Assembly (NCBI GenBank): GCA_904393845.1
Contig: CAJFNB010000058.1
Coordinates: 1 to 8,410, forward strand
Origin: Alloclostridium intestinigallinarum
GTDB lineage: Bacteria; Bacillota; Clostridia; Christensenellales; UBA3700
Direction of reading: 5' to 3'
Length of the DNA: 8,410 bases
This document shows positions 1 to 5,473 of the stretch, piece by piece. A program made the translations under genes and the position numbers. Under the pieces are notes generated by a model, which was given only the letters and a program-made list of their open reading frames with translations, had not been told where the DNA came from and ran no database searches. Numbering within the stretch: the stretch's first letter is position 1; every line of letters starts with the position of its first letter.

Positions 1-298
1 TCACTATGCAGAACATATCCACGTTTCCCGAATACAAAATGTCCATGGCGTCTATAACCATGGTTATATCCGAGCTGTTTTTACCTACCGTATAGCTGTA
101 TTGCTGCACGGGTGTGAGCGAAAATTTGGAAAAATCCGCCTGAGTCCAATTGATATTTCTCGAATTTACAAAATCGCCGTATATTCTGCGGTAAGTGGCG
201 GTGCCGTATTTTGCCACCTCGCGGAAGATGATAGCTCCGTATTTCGAGGTGATGTTTTCGGCGTCGATAAGCAGGGCAATCTTCTTGTCTTGAATCAT
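1..298 (-). CDS. NYN-domain (LabA/DUF88-like) putative RNase, N-terminal part
   Basis: The gene is cut by the window edge; 99 codons are visible. The protein begins MIQDKKIALLIDAENIT and contains YRRIYGDF, QQYSYTVGKNSSD and MVIDAMDILYSGNVDMFCIV. These are the hallmarks of the NYN domain, a PIN-like metal-dependent nuclease fold. The Asp in LLIDAEN (residue 11), the Asp in GKNSSD and the Asp pair in VIDAMD are the acidic residues expected around the metal site. Full-length relatives often carry a C-terminal OST-HTH/LOTUS RNA-binding domain, which would lie outside the window. The start is set by AGGTG (304-308 on the plus map) five bases before the ATG. The gene lies directly downstream of the SRP RNA on the same strand, so read-through could contribute to its expression (inference). 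Family assignment is confident; the RNA substrate is unknown. Confidence 0.85.
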   Translation of the reverse strand, partial: MIQDKKIALLIDAENITSKYGAIIFREVAKYGTATYRRIYGDFVNSRNINWTQADFSKFSLTPVQQYSYTVGKNSSDITMVIDAMDILYSGNVDMFCIV

Positions 299-310
299 TA
301 ACGCACCTAT

Positions 311-336
311 AAGAATAAAAATAAAATGCTGTGCAT
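311..336 (-). terminator. Probable weak terminator of the SRP RNA gene
   Basis: Read on the minus strand, ATGC-ACA-GCAT (336 to 326) forms a small hairpin followed by a U-rich tail (UUUUAUUUUUAUUC, 326 to 313). A second small stem, CTGT/ACAG (337-349), sits just before it. The stem is short, so termination may be incomplete and allow some transcription into the NYN gene. The call rests on position and the U tract more than on stem strength. Confidence 0.5.
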
Positions 337-344
337 CTGTTTTT

Positions 345-597
345 GACAGTATTTACCGAAGCGGAACAACGACAGCCAACTCCTCCAAAGCTACCTCGTG
401 GCACACCGAGCGGTCTGTTTAATGCTGCTGCGGTCAAGCTCTGACATGGTTCGCAGTGCACGATTGCACAAGACCTTGGTATCAACATCGCTTATCGAAG
501 GCAGACCTTCCATAAATAAAGCCTAGAACAGCGTTCAGTCCTGCTATAGCGGATTGCAGGTACAGGGCACCGCTAGCTCCCCACCTAGCACAGCACT
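345..597 (-). ncRNA. ffs: Signal recognition particle RNA, large bacterial type (scRNA/6S)
   Basis: This is the RNA scaffold of the signal recognition particle. It pairs with Ffh and targets nascent membrane and secreted proteins to FtsY and the translocon. Read on the minus strand, the 5' part has the conserved TGCTAGGTGGGGAGCTAGC hairpin, then GGTGCCCTGT and CAATCCGCTATAGCAGG. These are the helix 2-4 Alu-like features of Bacillus/Clostridium SRP RNAs. The distal domain holds GAACCATGTCAG (5' side) and GCAGCATTAA (3' side), the Ffh-binding helix 8. The long helix 5 closes correctly: bases 507-518 pair with 350-361, eleven of twelve positions pairing. The length, about 253 nt, fits the large class (about 265-270). 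The 5' end is fixed by the promoter and the 3' end is estimated from pairing. The apical loop is unusual: it reads UUGACC instead of GGAA. Confidence 0.93.
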
Positions 598-600
598 AAT

Positions 601-629
601 ATTATATCCTGCGCGGCGGAAAAAGTCAA
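601..629 (-). promoter_or_regulatory. Sigma-A promoter of the SRP RNA
   Basis: On the minus strand, TTGACT (629-624), a 17-base spacer and a consensus TATAAT (606-601) precede the RNA. The predicted start at about 594-597 agrees with the conserved 5' end of the SRP RNA. This is nearly a perfect vegetative promoter, as expected for an abundant stable RNA. Confidence 0.9.
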
Positions 630-898
630 GGGGCAATTCAAATAGCGGCAAAATATTACACGAATATTTACCGTCCGCGCGGCATAGAAGTTTTAATGAG
701 GATACCGGCGGTGCGGATAAAGACGGCAGGACGTTGCGGCGGGGTGTCCGAGCCGCGGTATTTGCGGAGCAAAGCGGCGGGGCGCGCAGGGTTTTGCGCG
801 ATAGAAACAAAATCGTCATAATCCGCAAAATTCGCGCAAAATTATTAAAATATGTCGAAAAGCGGCAAAATGCCGATGATATATTGGAGGAGAAAAAA
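630..898 (+). other. Non-coding leader region upstream of the deacetylase gene
   Basis: No convincing gene is visible here. An open frame does run through from the SRP RNA into the deacetylase, but its translation resembles nothing and its upstream part lies inside the RNA gene. The region holds several symmetric elements. AAATATT/AATATTT (651-657, 663-669) is an A/T dyad. TTTTGCGCGA and TCGCGCAAAA (792-801, 832-841) form a 10-base inverted repeat. CGCAAAATT occurs twice, 11 bases apart (824-832, 835-843). CGGCA-AAA-TGCCG (863-875) is a small hairpin just before the ribosome binding site. The block 700-790 is clearly G+C-richer than its flanks. Confidence 0.6.
794..822 (+). promoter_or_regulatory. 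Candidate promoter for the deacetylase-SSB unit
   Basis: TTGCGC (794-799) and CATAAT (817-822) are separated by 17 bases and lie about 75 bases before the GTG start. Each box departs from consensus by two bases or fewer. A sporulation sigma factor could instead drive this gene, since related deacetylases in Bacillus are sporulation genes, but I see no convincing sigma-E or sigma-G pair of boxes. Confidence 0.35.
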
Positions 899-1678
899 GT
901 GTTTGTAACAGTAAGGGCAAAAAGCATACTTGCCGTTATCCTGGTGCTTGCTCTGGCGGTGATCTGCTGTGTGGGGCTGAACTTCGAAGCGGTTGCGGAC
1001 GTTTACAACAACGAATCCACGCGCAAACTCCCCGTTTACGGGGTTGATTGCGGGGAAGAAAAGAAAGTGGCGCTCACTTTCGACGCGGCGTGGGGCGCGG
1101 ACAAGACCCAAGGGATATTGGACGCCCTGGCAAATTACGGCGCGAAAGGCACGTTCTTTCTTGTGGGGTTCTGGGTGGACGATTATCCGGATATGGTAAA
1201 AGCGATAGATTCCGCCGGCTGTGAAATAGGCAACCACAGCAAAAATCATCTCCAAATGTCGAAACTTTCCGCAGGCGAGATAAAAACCGAACTTGACTAC
1301 GTCAGCGATAAAGTGGAAAGTCTGACGGGAAAGCGCCCCCGATACTTCCGTCCGCCGTACGGCGATTATAATTCCGCATTGGTGGAAGAGGCGGAGTCGG
1401 CAGGCATGCAGGCAATCCAATGGAGCGTGGATTCGCTCGATTGGAAGGGGTTGAACGCGCAGGAAATACTTTCTCGCGTGACGAAAAACGTAAAACCGGG
1501 CAGTATAATTCTGTTCCACAATAACAGCGACCATATTCTGGAAGCGCTTCCGCTCGTACTGGCGTATCTTCAAAGCGAGGGATATACGGCGGTAGGCATG
1601 AGCGAGCTTGTATATAAGGATAATTACTATATAGATAATAACGGCATACAGCATAAAAATGCCGAGGAGGTAATATGA
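899..1678 (+). CDS. Membrane-anchored polysaccharide deacetylase (NodB/CE4 family, PdaB-like)
   Basis: The 259-residue protein probably removes N-acetyl groups from cell-wall peptidoglycan or a related glycan outside the membrane. Residues 9-27 form one hydrophobic N-terminal segment, a signal anchor. The NodB domain spans about 55-240 with all five CE4 motifs: TFDAAWG (60-66), HSKNH (113-117, metal-binding His pair), RPPYG (151-155), DSLDW (178-182) and LFHNN (205-209, catalytic His 207). Motif 1 has Asp-Ala where classic enzymes have Asp-Asp. This keeps the catalytic base Asp62 but loses the metal-ligand Asp, as in PdaB-like proteins of spore formers. The C-terminal KDNYYIDNNGIQ is typical of clostridial members. 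The GTG start at 899 is chosen because GGAGG (886-890) lies eight bases upstream and the signal anchor follows at once; longer in-frame starts run into the SRP RNA gene. It overlaps the next gene by four bases (ATGA). Confidence 0.9.
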   Translation: MFVTVRAKSILAVILVLALAVICCVGLNFEAVADVYNNESTRKLPVYGVDCGEEKKVALTFDAAWGADKTQGILDALANYGAKGTFFLVGFWVDDYPDMVKAIDSAGCEIGNHSKNHLQMSKLSAGEIKTELDYVSDKVESLTGKRPRYFRPPYGDYNSALVEEAESAGMQAIQWSVDSLDWKGLNAQEILSRVTKNVKPGSIILFHNNSDHILEALPLVLAYLQSEGYTAVGMSELVYKDNYYIDNNGIQHKNAEEVI

Positions 1679-2355
1679 ACTACGAACAGATGAGTAACAA
1701 CAAATTACGTTTGACGGGCACCGTCACCGAACGACCCGTTTACTCGCACGAAGTGTGCGGAGAAGAGTTTTATGAAACAAAACTCAGCGTACCGAGGCTG
1801 TCCGGGCAGGAGGACGTCATTCCGGTGACCTTGTCCGACAGATTGCTTGCCAGAACGGAAGTAAAACCGGGCGCAAAGATAAGCATATCCGGGCAGTTCC
1901 GCAGTTACAATAAGCTGGAAGGGGAACATTCGCGCCTGCTTTTAACTGCGTTTGCGCGCGAAATACTTCCTGCAGACGATGAGGTGAATCCCAATACCAT
2001 AGAAATTCTCGGGTACATCTGCAAACCGCCCGTATACAGAACGACCCCTTTCAAGCGGGAAATATGCGACGTACTTCTTGCCGTCAACAGAGCGTATAAC
2101 AAATCCGATTACATTCCTTGCATAATGTGGGGAAGGAACGCGAGGTTCATAAAGGATATGCCCATAGGGGAAAGACTGTGGGTTACGGGCAGGGTCCAGA
2201 GCAGAATTTATACCAAGTGTCTTTCAGAAGATAAGAGTGAAGAGAGGGTGGCATACGAAGTTTCGGTAAGTAAAATACTTGTGGGAAACAAGATTGAAGA
2301 AGAGCTTCAAGAAGAAAAGAAATTGCTAAATTATTCTCAAATATTTGAAAATTAA
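1675..2355 (+). CDS. Single-stranded DNA-binding protein with two tandem OB folds
   Basis: The 226-residue protein consists of two SSB-like OB-fold repeats. The first, about residues 9-97, runs from NKLRLTGTVTERPVY to LLLTAFAREI. The second, about 107-202, runs from NTIEILGYICKPPVYRTT through DYIPCIMWGRNARFI to YEVSVSKI. The second repeat's WGRNARF matches the conserved segment of SSB (IPCVAWGKTAEF-like); the first is more diverged. The charged tail EEELQEEKK ends in NYSQIFEN and lacks the usual DDDIPF-type acidic tip that recruits partners in SSB. With two OB folds per chain it could act as a dimer in place of the usual tetramer (inference). AGGAGG (1665-1670) four bases before the ATG fixes the start. 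Translation is probably coupled to the deacetylase through the ATGA overlap. The specific role is unknown; it is unlikely to be the only SSB of the cell. Confidence 0.8.
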   Translation: MNYEQMSNNKLRLTGTVTERPVYSHEVCGEEFYETKLSVPRLSGQEDVIPVTLSDRLLARTEVKPGAKISISGQFRSYNKLEGEHSRLLLTAFAREILPADDEVNPNTIEILGYICKPPVYRTTPFKREICDVLLAVNRAYNKSDYIPCIMWGRNARFIKDMPIGERLWVTGRVQSRIYTKCLSEDKSEERVAYEVSVSKILVGNKIEEELQEEKKLLNYSQIFEN

Positions 2356-2400
2356 TAGTAATTTAGAAATTATAATGCCGTAATATAACAATTGAAAATA

Positions 2401-2434
2401 AAACGCGAAAAGACTCGCTTCTTTTCGCGTTTTT
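2401..2434 (+). terminator. Rho-independent terminator after the SSB-like gene
   Basis: AAACGCGAAAAG (2401-2412) pairs perfectly with CTTTTCGCGTTT (2421-2432) across an eight-base loop, followed by TTTTT and an A/T-rich tail. It is nearly symmetric in its A and T flanks, so it could also work on the other strand. It separates the two plus-strand transcription units. Confidence 0.92.
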
Positions 2435-2529
2435 AATTTTATTTTATGAGCAAAAGGCGGCGGTGCCGGAAAAAACCGGGTGCGGCAGATAAAAAATTAT
2501 TTTTCGGCAGACAAATTTTTCCGTAACCG

Positions 2530-2558
2530 TTTACTTTGTGCGCGCATTGTGTTATATT
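2530..2558 (+). promoter_or_regulatory. Promoter of the yggS-sepF-lspA-rluD operon
   Basis: TTTACT (2530-2535), a 17-base spacer and TATATT (2553-2558) with an extended -10 TG (2550-2551) give a convincing vegetative promoter. The start point expected seven bases after the -10 box is base 2565, the A of the yggS ATG. A/T tracts (2490-2504, 2513-2520) just upstream may act as an UP element. The direct repeat CGGCAGA (2483-2489, 2505-2511), spaced 22 bases, lies immediately upstream. Confidence 0.75.
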
Positions 2559-2564
2559 AATTAT

Positions 2565-3281
2565 ATGAGTTTATCGTTGGAAGAAATTGCAAAGAACGTG
2601 CAAACGTGCCGTGAAAAAGTCGCCGCGGCTCTTGCCAAAGCGGGGCGCAACGACGGCGTTACCATAGTCGCGGCGGTCAAGACGCAGCCGAAGGAACTCA
2701 TCGAACAGGTTGTGCGCGCGGGGCTTATCGACAATATCGGCGACAACAGGGTGCAGGAGTTTATGGCAAACTACGATCCCGCTCTGAAAGTCAACCGCCA
2801 CTTTATCGGCAGACTGCAGACAAACAAGGTCAAATACATAATTGACAAAGTATGCCTTATCCATTCGCTCGACCGCGACGACCTTTCTTATGAAATCGAC
2901 AGACAGGCGCGCAAGCATTCGCTTACGGCGGATTGTCTTGTGGAAGTGAATATGGGGAGCGAGATAAGCAAGGGCGGCGTTGAGCCGGAAGAAGCGCTTT
3001 CTTTTGCCGAGAGTGTGAAAAAATACCCCAATGTGCGCGTTAAGGGGCTTATGAGCGTACTTCCCAATACCGATGACGGGGAAAAACTGATAGCAATGTA
3101 CCGCGATCTGCACTCCCTTTTTCTGGACATGAAGGAGCGGTTCGACGGTATAGACATACTTTCCTGCGGAATGACCAACGACTATGAACTTGCCGTTACC
3201 TACGGCGGTTCGAATATGATAAGGCCGGGCAGGGTTTTGTTCGGTGACAGAGTATACAAAACGGAGCAAATCAATGGATAA
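2565..3281 (+). CDS. yggS: YggS/PLPBP-family pyridoxal-phosphate homeostasis protein
   Basis: The 238-residue protein belongs to the single-domain PLP-binding barrel family (YggS, YlmE, PROSC), which buffers vitamin B6 and affects amino-acid metabolism without a known catalytic reaction. Visible family motifs are VAAVKTQP with the PLP lysine at residue 39, IGDNRVQEF, HFIGRLQTNKVK, VEVNMGSEISKGG, GLMSVLPN, LSCGMTNDYELAV and IRPGRVLFGDR. The last is the phosphate-binding end of the barrel. The ATG at 2565 is chosen because homology begins there (SLEEIAKNV). A GTG nine codons upstream (2538) lies inside the promoter spacer and cannot be on the transcript from it. No Shine-Dalgarno sequence precedes the ATG, so the message looks leaderless. 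First gene of a four-gene operon, it overlaps sepF by eight bases, as ylmE neighbours sepF in Bacillus. Confidence 0.93.
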   Translation: MSLSLEEIAKNVQTCREKVAAALAKAGRNDGVTIVAAVKTQPKELIEQVVRAGLIDNIGDNRVQEFMANYDPALKVNRHFIGRLQTNKVKYIIDKVCLIHSLDRDDLSYEIDRQARKHSLTADCLVEVNMGSEISKGGVEPEEALSFAESVKKYPNVRVKGLMSVLPNTDDGEKLIAMYRDLHSLFLDMKERFDGIDILSCGMTNDYELAVTYGGSNMIRPGRVLFGDRVYKTEQING

Positions 3282-3948
3282 CAGACGCTACGACGATTAC
3301 GGAAACGAAAATTTTAACGGCGACGGAGGCAGATACGGCGACCGTCCGCAGGGGCAGTATCCCAATCATGGCGGATACAGACCGCAATATCCTCCCCAGG
3401 GCGCTCCTTATCCTCCGCAGGGCGGACAGCAGTATCCGCAATCAGAGCCGTCGCGTCCGCAGGGTCAATACCCTCCGCAGGGGCAGTATCCTCCGCCCGC
3501 GCAGCCTTACCAGCCCCAATATCCGCCCCAGGGTCAGCCGTATCCGGGCGACGGTTTTTACCGCGGCGAAGGCGTAATGCCGCTCGGCGGCGACGAAGGG
3601 GGATATGAAGCTTCGCCGGAAGAAAAAAAGAGGCGCGGACTGTTCGGTATGTTCAGAAGGCGTGAGGAGAGCGTTACCGGGTCGGACGGGTCGAATATAA
3701 TAATTACATATCCGCGTTCGCACCACGATATTCGCGTGATAATAGACAATCTGCGCCGCAGACAGGCGATAATCGTCGATTTGTCGCGTATGCCCGACAG
3801 GCATGCCCAGCGTATTCTCGACTTTCTCAGCGGAGCCATTTACGCGTTATGCGGCAGTCAGCAGAGGATAGGTCCGAATATGTTCCTGCTGACTCCGGGA
3901 GGTATGTCCATTCAGGTTCCGATGGATATCAAGAAGAAATATGACTAA
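3274..3948 (+). CDS. sepF: Cell division protein SepF with a long Pro/Gln/Tyr-rich N terminus
   Basis: SepF binds FtsZ and tethers the Z ring to the membrane during septum formation. The 224-residue protein has the SepF core at about residues 141-217: NIIITYPRSHHDIRVIIDNL, IIVDLSRM, RILDFLSGAIYAL, QRIGPNMFLLTPGG. The core FLSGAIYAL and IGPNMFLLTP motifs are diagnostic. Residues 24-91 are a disordered repeat of YPPQGQ-type units, not found in Bacillus SepF. The usual N-terminal amphipathic membrane helix is missing: the protein starts MDNRRYDDYGNENF. A short basic-hydrophobic segment, KKRRGLFGMFRRR (118-130), just before the core resembles that helix and may have taken over its role (inference). 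The ATG at 3274 has GGAG (3263-3266) seven bases upstream. An in-frame GTG at 3244 lacks support. The gene overlaps yggS by eight bases and lspA by eight. Confidence 0.93.
   Translation: MDNRRYDDYGNENFNGDGGRYGDRPQGQYPNHGGYRPQYPPQGAPYPPQGGQQYPQSEPSRPQGQYPPQGQYPPPAQPYQPQYPPQGQPYPGDGFYRGEGVMPLGGDEGGYEASPEEKKRRGLFGMFRRREESVTGSDGSNIIITYPRSHHDIRVIIDNLRRRQAIIVDLSRMPDRHAQRILDFLSGAIYALCGSQQRIGPNMFLLTPGGMSIQVPMDIKKKYD
3343..3546 (+). repeat. Degenerate coding repeat, CCGCAGGG-CAGTATCC type, within sepF
   Basis: Imperfect units of roughly 15-18 bases encode YPPQGQ or YRPQ variants; about nine are recognisable. The units differ mainly at third codon positions (CCGCAGGGTCAATACCC next to CCGCAGGGGCAGTATCC), so the repeat is maintained at protein level rather than being a fresh DNA slippage product. 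Confidence 0.8.
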
Positions 3949-4477
3949 AACCGCTAAGAAAATTATAATAGAACTTGCCGTACTTCTGGCGGTGGTACTT
4001 ACCGACCTTGCGACCAAATACCTCGTATTTTATTTGTTCGAAGAGGGCGGCGCAACCGTCATAGACGGGGTATTTTCCATACAATGCGCGCAAAATTACG
4101 GCGCGTCGTTCGGCATATTCAGCGGAAACAAGACTCTTCTTATAGCGCTGACGTTCGTAGAGTGCGCAATTTTCGCATTCGTGCTCCTTTTCCGTCCCAA
4201 CACGCCGCATATCTTCCGTTTTTCGCTGCTGCTGATACTCGGCGGCGCGATAGGCAATCTGTTCGACAGGCTGGCGTTCGGTTACGTGCGCGATTTTATA
4301 TCGTACGATTTTCTGTACAGCATGTTCAAAATAGATTTTGCCATAGGAAACGTGGCGGATATATATCTGGTGCTGGGAGTATTCGTATTGATAATTTACA
4401 TTTTCTTCGGATACAGGGAAGGCGATTTTTCCAAGAGCAGGGGTACTTTGCTCCGCAGGGGAACAAATGCCGGCTGA
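3941..4477 (+). CDS. lspA: Lipoprotein signal peptidase (signal peptidase II)
   Basis: LspA is the membrane aspartyl protease that cuts the signal peptide from diacylglyceryl-modified prolipoproteins. The 178-residue protein has four hydrophobic segments at about 8-31, 65-85, 93-108 and 134-157, as in the family. Motifs are DLATKYLV (22-29), QNYGASFGIF (51-60, the NxGAxFG loop), GGAIGNLFDR (101-110), VRDFI (116-120, catalytic Asp 118) and NVADIYLVLG (137-146, catalytic Asp 140). Arg replaces the usual second Val of VVDF, and Gly136 replaces the usual Phe before NVAD; both are moderate departures beside the catalytic residues. It overlaps sepF by eight bases with only a weak purine-rich site upstream (AAGAAG), which suggests coupled translation. 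It overlaps rluD by eleven. Confidence 0.94.
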   Translation: MTKTAKKIIIELAVLLAVVLTDLATKYLVFYLFEEGGATVIDGVFSIQCAQNYGASFGIFSGNKTLLIALTFVECAIFAFVLLFRPNTPHIFRFSLLLILGGAIGNLFDRLAFGYVRDFISYDFLYSMFKIDFAIGNVADIYLVLGVFVLIIYIFFGYREGDFSKSRGTLLRRGTNAG

Positions 4478-5384
4478 CGTAAGACGATTTATCGCGGAAG
4501 AAGATTTTTCACGCCTTGATGTCTGTATTCAAGGGCATTTTTCCGATTTGACCCGTTCTGCGGTTAAAAAGCTGATAGAGGACGGCAACGTGGTTTTGTG
4601 CGGCGTTGTCTGTAAAAAAGCGGGCGAAAAGGTAAAAAGCGGCAGCGAAATAACCGTGAGCGTTCCGCCCGTCAGAGAACTTTCTCTCGCGCCGTCGGAC
4701 GCGCCCGTCGAAATAATCTACCAGGACAAGGATATTGCCGTAGTCAATAAGCCGCAGGGCATGGTCGTACATCCTGCGCCGGGGGCGTACGGCGACACTT
4801 TGGTAAACGCTCTTTTGGGCAGACTTGACAGTTTGAGCGGAATAAACGGCGTTATGCGCCCCGGAATCGTACACCGTCTGGATAAAGACACTTCGGGACT
4901 TCTCGTCATCGCCAAAAACGACGCGGCGCACGTCAATCTGCAAAAGCAGATTGCGGAAAAGTCCGCGCGCAGGATATACCTGGCGCTTTTGGAAGGCGAG
5001 GTGAAAAAGGACGAAGGGACGATAGACACCTTTCTCGACCGTTCTTCTTCCGACAGAAAAAAATATACCGTTTCGCGCACGGGCAGAAGGGCGGTAACGC
5101 ACTTCAAGGTGGAAAAAAGGTATTGCGGATACACGCTCGTGCGGTTTGAGCTGGAAACGGGCAGAACGCACCAGATACGCGTGCACGCCAAATTCATGGG
5201 ACACCCCGTGGTAGGGGACTTCACCTACGGGCACGGCGATAAAAAATTCGGCTTGAAGGGTCAATTGCTCCACGCTTCCCGCCTTATTCTCACACACCCG
5301 GCGACCGGGGAAAGAATGGAATTTTACGCTCCTCTGCCCGATTATTTTATACAGGTTCTGGATAAATTGAAGCCGCTCGGCTGA
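4467..5384 (+). CDS. rluD: RluA/RluD-family ribosomal large-subunit pseudouridine synthase
   Basis: The enzyme converts specific uridines of 23S rRNA to pseudouridine. The 305-residue protein has an N-terminal S4 RNA-binding domain (about 14-70: SRLDVCIQG to ITVSVPP) and the RluA catalytic domain from about residue 80. Motifs are IAVVNKPQGMVVHPAPG (90-106), GIVHRLDKDTSGLLVIAK (133-150, catalytic Asp 139), RIYLALLEG, LETGRTHQIRVH (229-240) and HPVVGD. The length equals the usual 300-325. The exact uridines cannot be read from sequence; neighbours lspA and rluD are paired in the same way in Bacillus (lspA-ylyB) and many other bacteria. AGGGGA (4457-4462) four bases before the ATG supports the start, inside the end of lspA. 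It is the last gene of the operon. Confidence 0.93.
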   Translation: MPADVRRFIAEEDFSRLDVCIQGHFSDLTRSAVKKLIEDGNVVLCGVVCKKAGEKVKSGSEITVSVPPVRELSLAPSDAPVEIIYQDKDIAVVNKPQGMVVHPAPGAYGDTLVNALLGRLDSLSGINGVMRPGIVHRLDKDTSGLLVIAKNDAAHVNLQKQIAEKSARRIYLALLEGEVKKDEGTIDTFLDRSSSDRKKYTVSRTGRRAVTHFKVEKRYCGYTLVRFELETGRTHQIRVHAKFMGHPVVGDFTYGHGDKKFGLKGQLLHASRLILTHPATGERMEFYAPLPDYFIQVLDKLKPLG

Positions 5385-5473
5385 GTTTGCCGGATATTCG
5401 GCGTCACGTCGTCTATTGCACGGTATCCCGGCTTGATTGAAAATTTCCGAATTGAAAGACCATTTTGACGAAT

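Noticed and set aside
81..488. Minus-strand open frame of 135 codons spanning the SRP RNA and the NYN gene
   Set aside because: It crosses the SRP RNA and its terminator and reads the NYN gene in the wrong frame.
554..898. An in-frame N-terminal extension of the deacetylase starting at ATG 554
   Set aside because: It begins inside the SRP RNA gene, has no recognisable protein character and lacks a ribosome binding site. The GTG at 899 has GGAGG at the right distance and is followed at once by the signal anchor.
845..1654. Minus-strand open frame of 269 codons opposite the deacetylase
   Set aside because: All five CE4 motifs are on the plus strand, and the antisense product resembles no family and has no promoter or ribosome binding site.
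2466..2479. CCGG-AAAAAA-CCGG hairpin as a second terminator
   Set aside because: The stem has only four or five pairs and no T tract follows; the strong terminator at 2401-2434 already explains the boundary.
2538..2564. An upstream GTG start for yggS adding nine residues
   Set aside because: It lies within the spacer of the promoter, so it would not be on the transcript, and family homology begins at the ATG at 2565.
3343..3546. Possible CRISPR-like or satellite repeat array
   Set aside because: The repeats are in frame within sepF, are imperfect and short, and have no spacers. They encode a low-complexity protein segment.
5389..5402. GCCG/CGGC hairpin right after rluD as its terminator
   Set aside because: It has a four-base stem with no U tail; the hairpin at 5480-5503 is a better candidate.
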